From NCBI RefSeq assembly GCF_014879935.1, contig NZ_JACSRD010000210.1:1-64000 (forward strand): a stretch of 64,000 nucleotides of DNA, read 5' to 3'. This DNA is from Prosthecobacter sp. (GTDB taxonomy: Bacteria; Verrucomicrobiota; Verrucomicrobiia; Verrucomicrobiales; Verrucomicrobiaceae). Below the pieces are notes generated by a model. That model was not told the origin of the DNA and did no database searches. It saw only the letters and a program-made list of their open reading frames with translations. Position 1 is the first letter of the stretch, and each line of letters begins with the position of its first letter. A program made the position numbers and the translations under genes. Of this stretch, positions 47,275 through 56,358 are shown in pieces.

Positions 47275-47703
47275 TCAGAGCGGCGGGATGAGGCCGCGGC
47301 GTTGTTCGAGGAGTTCATGGGCGAGGCGTTTGGCTTCGGCGAGGTGGGCGATGAGTTGCGCAGGAGTGACCGGCGGTAGCTTGGCGTAGTTTTCCAGTGT
47401 GCTTTGCGGGACGGCCTCCGGCGTGGTGAGGCGGAAGTAGAACGCGAGCAGCCAGCACGCGGCCAGCGGCAAGCGCAGCGGACGCGGGATGAATGCAATG
47501 AGCCACGCGAAAGCGTTTTGGAGTGCGGCGGCCCTCCGCCGCTTTCGAGCATCTTCAGGTTCACGCAAAGCTCCAGAGGGCTGGAGCACTCCAGAACGCT
47601 GTCGCGACTCGGCAAGTGCCAGGTCCAGCGTTTGCTGCAAAAACGCCGGCGGCGGGTCTCGCCAGCGGAGGGTGCGCAGGGTTTGTTCGGGGTCGGGTTT
47701 CAT
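47275..47703 (-). CDS. Small membrane protein, likely anti-sigma partner
   Basis: A 142-residue protein beginning MKPDPEQTLRTLRWRDPPP. One hydrophobic segment lies near residues 75-92 (LRLPLAACWLLAFYF). Residues about 32-65 are the translation of the 101-bp repeat (SGVLQPSGALREPED). The start ATG overlaps the sigma factor stop by 4 bases (ATGA), so the two are translationally coupled. The position and single membrane helix suggest an anti-sigma role, but no zinc-finger or RskA motif is seen, so this is inference. Confidence 0.65.
   Translation of the reverse strand: MKPDPEQTLRTLRWRDPPPAFLQQTLDLALAESRQRSGVLQPSGALREPEDARKRRRAAALQNAFAWLIAFIPRPLRLPLAACWLLAFYFRLTTPEAVPQSTLENYAKLPPVTPAQLIAHLAEAKRLAHELLEQRRGLIPPL
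47506..47606. repeat. 101-bp palindromic interspersed repeat, copy B, inside a coding region
   Basis: The left arm CGCGAAAGCGTTTTGGAGTG and the right arm GCACTCCAGAACGCTGTCGC pair with two mismatches over 21 positions. The length and orientation are the same as copy A at 16-116, and the inner CTCCAG-AGGG-CTGGAG hairpin is shared. It lies wholly within the 142-residue gene. Confidence 0.85.
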
Positions 47704-48185
47704 ACGAGCGTGTGTTTGTGGGCGCGGAGTTTCTCCAAGGCATAGCGGTAACGGCTGGCGATGGTTTGCGTGGGCAGGCCGAGCAGCTCGCCGATCTCGC
47801 GGAAGCCCATTCCCTCCCACACATGCAGATGCACGACGCTGCGCTGCTCCTCCGGCAGCTCCGCGAGCGCGGCGATGAGCGCCTCGTGATCGGCCGCGGG
47901 CTCAAACCAGCCCGGCAGCTCCTGCTCGCAGGCCTCCAACGCCTTTTCCTCCCGCGTGCGTCGTCGAAGCGCATCGAGCGAGAGGTTTCGCACCATGGTG
48001 AAGATGACCGCACGCTCCGAGCGGGCCGACGTGACGACTTCGGCATCACGGGCGAGCTTCAAAAACAGCTCCTGCACCACTTCCTGCGCCAGACCGTCAT
48101 CTTTCGTCACCGACCACGCGAAGCGATACACGCTCACGGCGTGGTCGGCATGGAGTCGGGAGAGGGTGGCTTCGCTGGGCGGCAT
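47700..48185 (-). CDS. ECF-family RNA polymerase sigma factor
   Basis: A 161-residue sigma70-family factor with only regions 2 and 4. Region 2 includes VYRFAWSVTKDDGLAQEVVQ and region 4 includes LPEEQRSVVHLHVWEGM, then FREIGELLGLPTQTIASRYR. ECF factors direct stress or envelope genes and are held by an anti-sigma factor. The coupled downstream gene (47275-47703) is the candidate partner. Its own promoter should lie in 48186-48291, which holds no gene, but I see no clear ECF promoter motif there. Confidence 0.9.
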   Translation of the reverse strand: MPPSEATLSRLHADHAVSVYRFAWSVTKDDGLAQEVVQELFLKLARDAEVVTSARSERAVIFTMVRNLSLDALRRRTREEKALEACEQELPGWFEPAADHEALIAALAELPEEQRSVVHLHVWEGMGFREIGELLGLPTQTIASRYRYALEKLRAHKHTLV

Positions 48186-48291
48186 CCGCGGTCAGTTTGG
48201 CAGACGACGCACGGGATGGCTGGTTTTATCTACAAAGGTCAGCGCTCGCCACTGCCCGACGTTGGATCAAACGCCCGGGATCGCTCCCAAT

Positions 48292-50235
48292 TCAGGCTCC
48301 GGAAGGCGGGTTCACCGCTGCAGCATCGAACCACAGCATCTCATCCATCCACCGCTGCAACCACGGCTCGATGGCATCCTGCGATCCTTGGTTCCCTGGC
48401 GGTCCCGTGGCGACGATGATCCAGCCGCCGTCTTTGGCCTCCACCGCGCCTGGATCTGCGCCTTGGACGGCAAAGTGACCCGCAGCCTCCCACTTCGCAC
48501 CATCCGGGCTCGTCGCGGTGAACACACCGCGGCCGGTGCCGAAGAAAGTGACCGTCTTGCCGTCGGATTGCGCATTGCCGAGCCAGCGTGAGTCGTCATC
48601 CAGGGTGACATCGTCCGCACGGGTGAAGTGGATGCCGTCGGAGCTGGTGGCGTGGTAGGCCCGACCCGCAGGCGGCGGCTGGTGCTGACGCTCGTTTTCT
48701 GCAAAGGACTCCGCACTGCCGTTGTCCGGCGAATACAGGTGGAACGTGCCCTGATGCAGCACGACCGCGCAGTCGATCACGATGCGGCCTTCGATTCCGA
48801 AACGAACACCAGGCTCGAAGGTGTAGTGAATGCCGTCATTCGAGACTGCGGAGTAGATCTGCGGTGTGCTCATGCGGAAATCGTGATGGCGGTTGGAGGT
48901 GAAGTAGATCCGGATTCTCCCATCCGGCAGCGGCACGAGCGTGGGATCAAACGGACGCGCGAGACCTTCCTCCATGCCTTCCACCTCGATGGGCGCCGCC
49001 TTCGTCCACGTGCGCCCCTCATCCTCCGAAAAGCTCACCGCCACGCGGTCAAAATGACGCTCGTCATCAGCGGGGAAGTGCTGGTAAGCGGCGATGAGCC
49101 TGCCGTCCCGCAAGCGGGCGAGTGTCGGCACGCCTGCACGCTCAAAGGCTCCAAGCTTCTCAGTGCGGCCATCCGGAGTTGCTTTGTAAATCAGCACATC
49201 ATTGTTCCACGGTCCACTTTGCGGCCGCACCGGCCGGCTGGAGCCCGGATTGCGATCAGCGAAGCCCTGCGGGCCGCCACGACCTGCTCGCGGCGTGGGA
49301 ATGGCGTGGGTTTTGAAATACATCTTCCATTTCCCCCGCCACCGGATGACAAAGGGATCGGTGATCTGCTGGCCGGCGTCGGCGGTGAGCCGTGCACCGG
49401 GCTCCTGCTGCCAATTCAGGCCGTCGGTGGAGATGAAACTGCCGACGATGTTGCTGCCGGGCCTCTGCTCGAACGCATAAAGCCGCAGCCGGCCATCATC
49501 GAGCGGCACAGGCATCGTCGTGGCCCAGCCCTGGAGCGGCAGCACCCCGTGGTAACGGAATTTTAACCCGTCGTCTGAGCGTGCGATGACCGTGCCGCCC
49601 GTCCCATGCACGAACATGAACCACTCCTTGCCCACGCGAAACACATCGGGATCACACAACTCCTCGCGGCTGATCACCTCTCCCGTTTCGCGGTAATGAA
49701 CACCGTCATCCGATGTCGCAAGCGCGATGCTGTGCGACCCCTCCGCACGCGCAGGATCGCCGTGAAAGTCGGAACCGAAGTAATACAGGCGGAATTTCCC
49801 CTCCTCATCGCGGATGATCGCCGGATCGCAGGCTTTCATCGTGCGCATGCCCTCGATTTTGAAATCAGGTGCCGACGTGAAGTGGATGCCATCCTCCGAA
49901 ACCGCGCACGCGGTGTTCTCCGTGTGCGTCGTGAGGCCGTCCGGCGGCTTCACGTAGTAGATGAGCACGCGTTTGTCCCCATCATTGATCGCACAGGGCA
50001 CCGAGGCGCTGGTGAGGCGTGTGCCTTCATCCACCGTCCATGTGAGGCCATCCTCGCTCGTGGCGCTGCGGACGATGTGGGACTGGATGCCCTCGTTGCC
50101 CGGCGGAGCCCCCTGCTCTGCCGAAGGAGGCGGGAAAGGAGCCAGCGGATTGAACAGCTCCGAGAAAAAATCCTGCGCCGATGCGGACGCGAGTCCGCAC
50201 AACGCCACCAAGGCGAGTCGAGAGAGTGATTTCAT
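48292..50235 (-). CDS. Secreted Asp-box (BNR-like) beta-propeller protein
   Basis: A 647-residue exported protein (signal peptide about 1-20). At least eight Asp-box-like turns are visible: SEDGLTWT, SEDGIHFT, SDDGVHYR, SDDGLKFR, STDGLNWQ, SEDEGRTWT, SNDGIHYT and SSDGIHFT, suggesting one or two propellers of the sialidase/GH43-like kind. No catalytic set typical of sialidases is certain. It may bind or hydrolyse glycans. The end of the gene lies near the sigma operon but is on an independent transcript. Confidence 0.82.
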   Translation of the reverse strand: MKSLSRLALVALCGLASASAQDFFSELFNPLAPFPPPSAEQGAPPGNEGIQSHIVRSATSEDGLTWTVDEGTRLTSASVPCAINDGDKRVLIYYVKPPDGLTTHTENTACAVSEDGIHFTSAPDFKIEGMRTMKACDPAIIRDEEGKFRLYYFGSDFHGDPARAEGSHSIALATSDDGVHYRETGEVISREELCDPDVFRVGKEWFMFVHGTGGTVIARSDDGLKFRYHGVLPLQGWATTMPVPLDDGRLRLYAFEQRPGSNIVGSFISTDGLNWQQEPGARLTADAGQQITDPFVIRWRGKWKMYFKTHAIPTPRAGRGGPQGFADRNPGSSRPVRPQSGPWNNDVLIYKATPDGRTEKLGAFERAGVPTLARLRDGRLIAAYQHFPADDERHFDRVAVSFSEDEGRTWTKAAPIEVEGMEEGLARPFDPTLVPLPDGRIRIYFTSNRHHDFRMSTPQIYSAVSNDGIHYTFEPGVRFGIEGRIVIDCAVVLHQGTFHLYSPDNGSAESFAENERQHQPPPAGRAYHATSSDGIHFTRADDVTLDDDSRWLGNAQSDGKTVTFFGTGRGVFTATSPDGAKWEAAGHFAVQGADPGAVEAKDGGWIIVATGPPGNQGSQDAIEPWLQRWMDEMLWFDAAAVNPPSGA

Positions 50236-50336
50236 GGCAGGGACGGGAGGCCCGGCTAAGAAACGGCACCACTGCCGCCTTTTGTATGTGCGGTGGACGC
50301 CACAGAACACATTTGGCCGGCCGGAGAGGTGCAAAA

Positions 50337-50368
50337 ATGGCGTGAAGCTGGACACAACTTCACGCCAT
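50337..50368. repeat. Perfect hairpin in a long intergenic gap
   Basis: The 11-bp arms ATGGCGTGAAG and CTTCACGCCAT enclose a 10-base loop. No T run follows, so it is not a standard terminator. The rest of the 354-base gap (50236-50589) shows no further structure or gene I can support. Confidence 0.6.
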
Positions 50369-50589
50369 GGCGCCGGCGTTCCTCATGCGTCAAGAAAAGC
50401 ACGGCGGCCATTCCCCCATCGCTCCCCGGCCCACGGGCGGATGTGGCTAAGCCTTCCCTTAGGCCACCCCGCGTGCTTTTTACCCCGTCGATGGCACTCA
50501 GTGAGGCCCCTGATGTTCCGGCCCTCCATCGTCCTGAGGAAAGGGCGGGAGTGACAGGCGTTTGGGAATCACCGCATTCACTCACACGC

Positions 50590-51006
50590 ATGAAGATTCT
50601 TGCCCCTGCTGCCCGAAGAACCTCCCTCACCCGCAACAGCAGTGAACTTGTCAGCGGAAACCGGTGCCGGCGTGAGGAGTTCCGGGTCGGCGCGTATCGG
50701 ATGAACAATGGCAGGCTCGTGGAGGTCCTGATCGGGCAGAAGGCGAGGCGTGGCCTGCGCTACGTCGGCAGCGCCCGTCCCACCGCGTCGCATCTGGGCA
50801 GGCAGTTGTTGCAACTTCTGCGCATGCTGCATGTGCACACCTTTTGTCCCTTCATGGGCTTGCATGGCGACGAGACCCAGCCGCTCGCCGAGCCGGAGCT
50901 GTGGGAATGCCAGTGGGTGGAGGCCAACGTGGCTGTCTGGGTGGAGCACGATGGCTGGAGCAAAACCGGCCTGCTGCTCAACCCGCGCATCGTGGCGATG
51001 AACTGA
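50590..51006 (+). CDS. Stand-alone OB-fold domain resembling the C-terminus of ATP-dependent DNA ligase
   Basis: A 138-residue protein. The pattern EFRVGAYRMNNGRLVEVLIG, LRYVGSARPTASHL, LLQLLRMLHVHTFCPF and WECQWVEANVAVWVEHDGW follows the C-terminal domain of LigD-type ATP ligases, whose usual form is a beta-strand FVIGGY, then LxYxGKVRxG, then CPF, then WVxPxLVxEVxF. The catalytic adenylation domain (KxDG) is absent. It may be a free DNA- or RNA-end binding accessory or a remnant. It is followed by an unrelated gene. Confidence 0.75.
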   Translation: MKILAPAARRTSLTRNSSELVSGNRCRREEFRVGAYRMNNGRLVEVLIGQKARRGLRYVGSARPTASHLGRQLLQLLRMLHVHTFCPFMGLHGDETQPLAEPELWECQWVEANVAVWVEHDGWSKTGLLLNPRIVAMN

Positions 51007-51073
51007 CAGCGACGGAGATTCTCAGCGCGGCTTCCTGAAAAGCCATGCCGCATCGCCCGTTTGTTCAGCCCTC

Positions 51074-51853
51074 ATGAAGCGCCTCACCTTTCTCCTGCTC
51101 GTTCTCGCCGGTCTTTTCACACCCATTCTTCACGCCGCGGACGACGGACGTGTTTACGAGTTGCGCATCTACACCTGCAATGAGGGCAAGCTGGATGCCT
51201 TGCTCGCCCGCTTCCGTGATCACACCTGCAAGCTGTTTGAAAAGCATGGCATCGGGAATGTCGGCTACTGGGTGCCGGTGGATGAGGAGAATGGCTCGAA
51301 GACCACGCTGATCTACGTCCTCGAACACAAGAGCCGTGAGGCGGCCAAAGAAAGCTTCAGGGCCTTCGGGGCCGACCCCGAATGGCAGGCGGCCCGGAAG
51401 GCGAGCGAGGAAGGCGGCAAGATCCTGGCCAGAGCGCCGGAGTCGATCTTCATGACACCCACGGACTACTCGCCGCCGCTGGCGATCGCGAAAACCGCGA
51501 AGCCACGCATCTTTGAAATGCGCACCTACACCACCAATGAAGGCAAGCTGGACGCCCTGCACGCCCGGTTTCGCGACCACACGATGAAGCTCTTCAGCAA
51601 GCACGGCATGAGCCACATCGCCTACTGGGTCCCTGCAGACAAGGAGAAGGGCGCAGGCACGAAACTGATCTACATCCTCGCACACGACAGCAAGGACGCC
51701 GGCCTCGCCTCCTTCACCGCCTTCCGTGCCGATCCCGACTGGATCAAAGCGAAAGCTGAAAGCGAGAAAGACGGCCCGCTCACGATCCAGCCACAGACGG
51801 AGGGCGTGAAAAGCGTCTATATGAAGGCCACGGACTTCTCGCCGATCCAGTAA
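51074..51853 (+). CDS. Secreted tandem NIPSNAP-domain protein
   Basis: A 259-residue exported protein (signal peptide about 1-22) with two NIPSNAP domains. Both halves repeat the pattern VYELRIYTCNEGKLDAL / IFEMRTYTTNEGKLDAL, RFRDHTCKLFEKHGI / RFRDHTMKLFSKHGM and YWVPVDEENGSKTTLIY / YWVPADKEKGAGTKLIY. The dimeric ferredoxin-like barrel could bind a small ligand. The function is unknown and commonly annotated only as NIPSNAP. Confidence 0.92.
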   Translation: MKRLTFLLLVLAGLFTPILHAADDGRVYELRIYTCNEGKLDALLARFRDHTCKLFEKHGIGNVGYWVPVDEENGSKTTLIYVLEHKSREAAKESFRAFGADPEWQAARKASEEGGKILARAPESIFMTPTDYSPPLAIAKTAKPRIFEMRTYTTNEGKLDALHARFRDHTMKLFSKHGMSHIAYWVPADKEKGAGTKLIYILAHDSKDAGLASFTAFRADPDWIKAKAESEKDGPLTIQPQTEGVKSVYMKATDFSPIQ

Positions 51854-51894
51854 GGCCGCAACACGATGTGTCATGTGCCCGTATGCTGCGGGCC

Positions 51895-53244
51895 ATGATT
51901 GCCTTCCGCACGCTCTGCCTCGCCCTTTTTGCCACCGTCGCACATGCGGCCACGCCCGAGTTCGAATGGATCGCCGCAGGCGGCGGAGCGAAGAATGACA
52001 AGACTCGTGCGGTGACTTTCGATCGCGATGGGAATGTCTTCCTCGCCGGTGAAACGACCGATGAGGGCACGTTCGGCGACCTGAAGCGCACTGGACTCGG
52101 CGGGATGGACTTCTTTGTCGCCAAGGTGTCGAAGGAAGGCCGCTTCCTCTGGGTGCGCAGCCTTGGCGGAAGCCTGGTGGACCGAGGTTATGGCGTGGCG
52201 ACGGATGCGGCCGGCAACGCCTACGTCACGGGTCATTTTCAAAGCATAAACGCAAAGGCGAACGGCCAGATGCTGCCGAACGCGGGCGACTACGACATCT
52301 TTGTCGCCAAATACGACCCCGCCGGCACGCTGCTGTGGATCAAAACTGCCGGCGGCAAAGGCTACGACTACGGTCACGGCATCGCGGTCGATTCGAAAGG
52401 CGATGTCGTTGTCACCGGCGCTGTTGCGGGCGAGGCAAAGTTCGGCGACGTGGCCGTGAACGGCGGAAGCACCACACGACCGATCTTTTGCGCCAAGTAC
52501 GATGCCGCAGGCAACCTGAAATGGGTGAAGACGACCGGCGGCAAATTTTCCGGCAGCGGGCATGGCCTCGGCGTCGATGCGAAGGACGCTGTTTATATAG
52601 GCGGCAGCGGCGGCGGAGCGGGAACCATCGGCTCCGTTCCGGTCGAGGTCGCGAAAGGACAGGCTGGAGTCGTGTTGAAGCTCACACCCGAGGGCGAAGG
52701 CGTGTGGGCCGCCACCTTGCCAGGAGCACCGAGCGCCGGCTTCCACGAGATCACTGTCGATAACGCCGGTCGCACGTGGTGCGCGGGCATGTTCAAAGGT
52801 GAACTCAATGGCGGCCCGGTCAAAACCACTGGCGACAAGGACAGCGACGGCGTCCTCGCGCATTTCAGCCCCGAAGGAAAACTGGTCTGGAGCCACGTCA
52901 TTCAAGGGCCGGCCACGGATTACTGTCTCGGCGTCGCCACCGATCACACGGGACGTTGCTTCGTCACGGGCGAGTTTTCCGCGACGGCGACTTTCGCCGG
53001 AGAGACGCTGACAGCGCAGGGCGCAACCGACATCTACATTGCGGCACTCGATGAGAAAGGTGGCCTCGAATGGATGGTCAAAGGCGGCGGAATGAAGGGT
53101 GACAACGCCTACACCATGGCCTGGCACCCCTCCGGAAAGGTAGTTTTTTCAGGGGCTTGTGTCGCACCTGCGACATTCGGCGGCCAGACGATGACCTCAC
53201 CCGGCGGAGCGGAGGCCTACGGGGCGATTTTGCGGTTAAAGTGA
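51895..53244 (+). CDS. Secreted SBBP-type beta-propeller protein
   Basis: A 449-residue exported protein (signal peptide about 1-18, with start MIAFRTLCLAL at 51895). It contains about seven repeats of the SBBP kind: WIAAGGGAKNDKTRAV, DRDGNVFLAGETTDEGTFGD, DAAGNAYVTGHFQ and KAGGKGYDYGHGI-type units. The fold is a propeller often secreted in this phylum. An ATG at 51883 would add four residues. It starts 41 bases after the NIPSNAP gene, so they may be co-transcribed. Confidence 0.82.
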   Translation: MIAFRTLCLALFATVAHAATPEFEWIAAGGGAKNDKTRAVTFDRDGNVFLAGETTDEGTFGDLKRTGLGGMDFFVAKVSKEGRFLWVRSLGGSLVDRGYGVATDAAGNAYVTGHFQSINAKANGQMLPNAGDYDIFVAKYDPAGTLLWIKTAGGKGYDYGHGIAVDSKGDVVVTGAVAGEAKFGDVAVNGGSTTRPIFCAKYDAAGNLKWVKTTGGKFSGSGHGLGVDAKDAVYIGGSGGGAGTIGSVPVEVAKGQAGVVLKLTPEGEGVWAATLPGAPSAGFHEITVDNAGRTWCAGMFKGELNGGPVKTTGDKDSDGVLAHFSPEGKLVWSHVIQGPATDYCLGVATDHTGRCFVTGEFSATATFAGETLTAQGATDIYIAALDEKGGLEWMVKGGGMKGDNAYTMAWHPSGKVVFSGACVAPATFGGQTMTSPGGAEAYGAILRLK

Positions 53245-53408
53245 CCGCGTGGCACAAAAATCGGGCCTCGGAGCCTCCGGAACGGGGTTTGGAACCCGGT
53301 TTTGGCTACAAATCGACGGTTTGACAGGGGGAGCGAAGTGGACACCATGCGCGCCCCTTCGCCCGGGCCCCCACCCGGCGAGGCGTGACCCAACAACCCC
53401 ACCCCTGA

Positions 53409-53912
53409 TTGAATCGATCCATCCTTCTGTGCCTTGCAGCCTTGTGCGCCATCACCGCTTCGGCGGCTGAAACCAAATCCCAAGCCACAACGCCAGCCGG
53501 CACTCCAGGCCAGGTCATCGTCGGCGTCAAAACCACCGCCTACACCCACGACGAGAACGATCACATCGAGTACGGAGCCCGCACCGCCGTGGGCACCCCG
53601 CTCCGCCACGGCCAGATCCGCAGTGCCGCTGCCGACTGGTCCATCTACCCCGTCGGCACCGTCTTCCAGATCGCGGGTGATCCATCGCTCTACGTCGTGG
53701 ACGACTACGGCTCCGCGCTCGTCGGCACCAGGACCATCGACCTCTACAAGCCGTCGTTCGGTGCCATGAACCGCTGGGGCACCCGCCGCGTGACCATCCA
53801 GGTCATCAAGTGGGGCTCCTTTCAGAAGAGCCTCGCCATCCTGAAGCCACGCGCCTACAAGGCCCCGCACGTCCGCAAGATGGTGGCCAGCATCGAAGGC
53901 CGCGCCGCCTGA
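53409..53912 (+). CDS. Secreted 3D-domain (double-psi beta-barrel) protein
   Basis: A 167-residue exported protein with a TTG start and signal peptide (about 1-20). The 3D domain includes KTTAYTHDENDHIEYGARTA, YPVGTVFQI and VVDDYGSALVGTRTIDLY, with the three conserved Asp residues seen in the family, named for MltA and YuiC-like enzymes. It may act on peptidoglycan, though no lysozyme motif is clear. A strong terminator follows 32 bases later. Confidence 0.85.
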   Translation: MNRSILLCLAALCAITASAAETKSQATTPAGTPGQVIVGVKTTAYTHDENDHIEYGARTAVGTPLRHGQIRSAAADWSIYPVGTVFQIAGDPSLYVVDDYGSALVGTRTIDLYKPSFGAMNRWGTRRVTIQVIKWGSFQKSLAILKPRAYKAPHVRKMVASIEGRAA

Positions 53913-53943
53913 TCCCCTCCCCCAAAACCTGAATCCAGGTTGA

Positions 53944-53979
53944 GCCACGGAGCTGCTTCGTCAGTTCCGTGGCTTTTTT
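53944..53979 (+). terminator. Rho-independent terminator
   Basis: The stem GCCACGGA-GCTG pairs with CAG-TTCCGTGGC and is followed by TTTTTTC. It ends the 3D-domain gene and lies just before the convergent CehA-like gene. Confidence 0.9.
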
Positions 53980-54009
53980 CTTGGCTCGTTCCCGAGAACG
54001 ACAGACCGC

Positions 54010-56313
54010 TCACTCCGCCAGCCGCTCGCGATACACCTTCCGCGCATGCTCGTAGGCCGCCACGGCGTCCGCGTGCTCCTTCGGGGCGATGAGCGCTTCT
54101 TTTTGCGACCAGCATTGATCGACGCTCTTGAGGCACCATTCGAGGCTGCGCTTCTCGCGGATCGGTTTGTTGTCCACGATGATGAAAATCGGGTTCGTGT
54201 GCGAGCTGGCGCGGATGCGCAGGGCGATCCATGCGCTTTTTTCGATCGGCAGGTCGAACGTGAGGTCACGCATCGTGCCGTCCGCGGCGATGATTTGCTT
54301 CTGCACGGCAAAACCATTCACCAGCAGCTCCACCGGCACGTTTCTTGAAGTGCCGATGCGGGCGCGTTCAAGGTCCCAGAAGGGTTTTTGGCCTGCGGGA
54401 GCGTTTTGGATGTCAGGACGCGGCTGTTCATCGAGCAGCGCGGAGGCTTTGACGGTCACTTTCACGCTCGCGGGCTTCGCGAGGCGCAGTTCGCTGGTTT
54501 TCGTGCCGAGTTCGAGGTCGTTCGCCTTGAAGTCGATGAGGTGGCTTTTGCCATCGCTCACATAGGCGCGTCCGGCGCGGATGCCTTCGCACCACGCGTC
54601 GTAGCTGAGGCGCTCGTCGAGCTTCACGTAGGCGCGGCCGAGGCCCACGCGCTCGCCGTAGATGCAGGGGAAGTCGGTCTCGCCGCTGATGCGGGTGCGA
54701 AAACCAGCGTTCAGCGTGTGATACCAGATGTTCAGCTCCCAGGTGTGCGGCGTATCGACCATGCTGAGGAAATCGACCGCAGGCACCGGCTTGCCGTCCG
54801 GTCCTGGAACCTCGTGCGTGACATCGACAATGTATTCGCACGCGCCGATGCCGTTGAAGGGCGGCACGATGTAGTTCGGCAGCTCGTCGGTGGCGCTGGG
54901 TATGCCGAGTTTGTATTGCTGACCACGCGCGGGATCATTTTCCGCGAGCGGTTGCAGCCCCCAGCCGCTGTGCGCGGGACCGGTGAGCGCGCCCTGCTTC
55001 TTCGCCCACTTCAGCGTGTTCAGGCAAAGCGTGGGCCAGTGATCCGTCGAGTCGCCGCCGGGATACATCTGCTCCTTGAGCTTCAGCAGGCACAAATGCC
55101 CGCTCTTGTGCGATCCGAAGCCGCTGACCTCCACATCGTAGCGCAGCAGAAAAGGAAAACGCGATTCCTTGTCCTCGGTGCCCGTGAAGAACTGCTTCTG
55201 ATAATCGAAGCACGGCCCCCAGGTGAGGTTCGCGCCGATTTTCAAATCCTCGCCCATGCAATGCCGCGCCATGTCCGGCGCATGCACGCCCTGCGTCGGC
55301 ACGGAGTAGTGCGCGCAGCCTGCGGCATGGATGTGATGATCGCCGCTCCACCAGCCGAGCTTCGACGGATCGATCCAGCGCTTCACCTGAAAGCTCCACG
55401 AGGTGTTTTGGCCCGAAATGGCGACTTTTCGTGTTTCAGGCAACGATTCCGGCCCTCGACGAAAAACGACGTCATACTCGCCATCGGGCAATTTGATCGA
55501 TTCGCCGTCACCGCGGTAGATTTGCGGGTGGAAGAAGAAATCTGGCGCGTGGCGCTTGATCTGGCTCGGATACACGCGCCCGGCCTTGTCCTTGATGAGC
55601 AACTCCGCGATGCACGGCTGGCCATTTTCATCCGTGATCGCCAGTTTCACTTCACGCGCCGCCTGGCAGTCGAAAAGCACGCTCGTTTCATTGCGGAAAC
55701 CGAGGTCCTGCGTGCCCTGGCCCGTGTCGAAGCTGAACGTGGCATCGCGCTTGCCCGCGTCGCGGCTGTAAAGCTGCACGATTCGGTATTCGAGGCCCAG
55801 ACCGCTCAACGTCGGCTGCATCGGTGGCTCTTCGAACATCTGCAAATCGAGCCAGCGCGTCGAGATCGCCGGTTCACCCGGATCACGCGGCTTCGCATGC
55901 GGCGCGACGGGTGGCGAGCCTTTCACATACATCTCCTTCGCTTGCGGACTGCTCACCGCGAGCCGCGCCGTCACGCCCGCCTCGTTTTCGACCCGCACGA
56001 GATACTGCCGCCAGCCCGCCTCATCGAGCACGGCCTTCGCTGCGCCACGCTCCACCTTCACCCGCTGCTCCGGCGTGATCGTGACGTGGAATAACGCATG
56101 CGCATCGAGCACCGCTTTGGCCTTCTCGACGGCCGCGGCATCGTTTTGCGAGATCGCCGTCCTCAAAGTGATGATTTCATCATCGCTGAATGGCGAGCCG
56201 AGGAAACTCGTCGCCTCGATGATGCGCTGCGTGGCCGCCAGGAACGGCTGCGGCTCGACGCCAGCCGCATGAACGAGTGAAACGCAGGCGAGGAGGCTGA
56301 GGAGCGGTTTCAT
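54010..56313 (-). CDS. CehA/McbA-like secreted metallohydrolase
   Basis: A 767-residue exported protein (signal peptide about 1-17). An N-terminal helical and beta region is followed by a PHP-type metal site, WSGDHHIHAAGCAHY, with the H-x-H pair in DHHIH, and later by LTGPAHSGWGL and DTPHTWELN. These patterns match the CehA/McbA family, known for carbaryl hydrolysis but with diverse natural substrates. The C-terminal region is a beta-sandwich with a coiled tail (EHADAVAAYEHARKVY). It starts 45 bases after the transporter stop on the same strand, so they may share a transcript. Confidence 0.85.
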   Translation of the reverse strand: MKPLLSLLACVSLVHAAGVEPQPFLAATQRIIEATSFLGSPFSDDEIITLRTAISQNDAAAVEKAKAVLDAHALFHVTITPEQRVKVERGAAKAVLDEAGWRQYLVRVENEAGVTARLAVSSPQAKEMYVKGSPPVAPHAKPRDPGEPAISTRWLDLQMFEEPPMQPTLSGLGLEYRIVQLYSRDAGKRDATFSFDTGQGTQDLGFRNETSVLFDCQAAREVKLAITDENGQPCIAELLIKDKAGRVYPSQIKRHAPDFFFHPQIYRGDGESIKLPDGEYDVVFRRGPESLPETRKVAISGQNTSWSFQVKRWIDPSKLGWWSGDHHIHAAGCAHYSVPTQGVHAPDMARHCMGEDLKIGANLTWGPCFDYQKQFFTGTEDKESRFPFLLRYDVEVSGFGSHKSGHLCLLKLKEQMYPGGDSTDHWPTLCLNTLKWAKKQGALTGPAHSGWGLQPLAENDPARGQQYKLGIPSATDELPNYIVPPFNGIGACEYIVDVTHEVPGPDGKPVPAVDFLSMVDTPHTWELNIWYHTLNAGFRTRISGETDFPCIYGERVGLGRAYVKLDERLSYDAWCEGIRAGRAYVSDGKSHLIDFKANDLELGTKTSELRLAKPASVKVTVKASALLDEQPRPDIQNAPAGQKPFWDLERARIGTSRNVPVELLVNGFAVQKQIIAADGTMRDLTFDLPIEKSAWIALRIRASSHTNPIFIIVDNKPIREKRSLEWCLKSVDQCWSQKEALIAPKEHADAVAAYEHARKVYRERLAE

Positions 56314-56358
56314 GGCTACCCAAACGTGCGGCAACCGACACGGCTTGCCGTTGATGGC

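Noticed and set aside
53321-53350. TTGACA-like -35 box before the 3D-domain gene
   Set aside because: No acceptable -10 box lies at the right distance.
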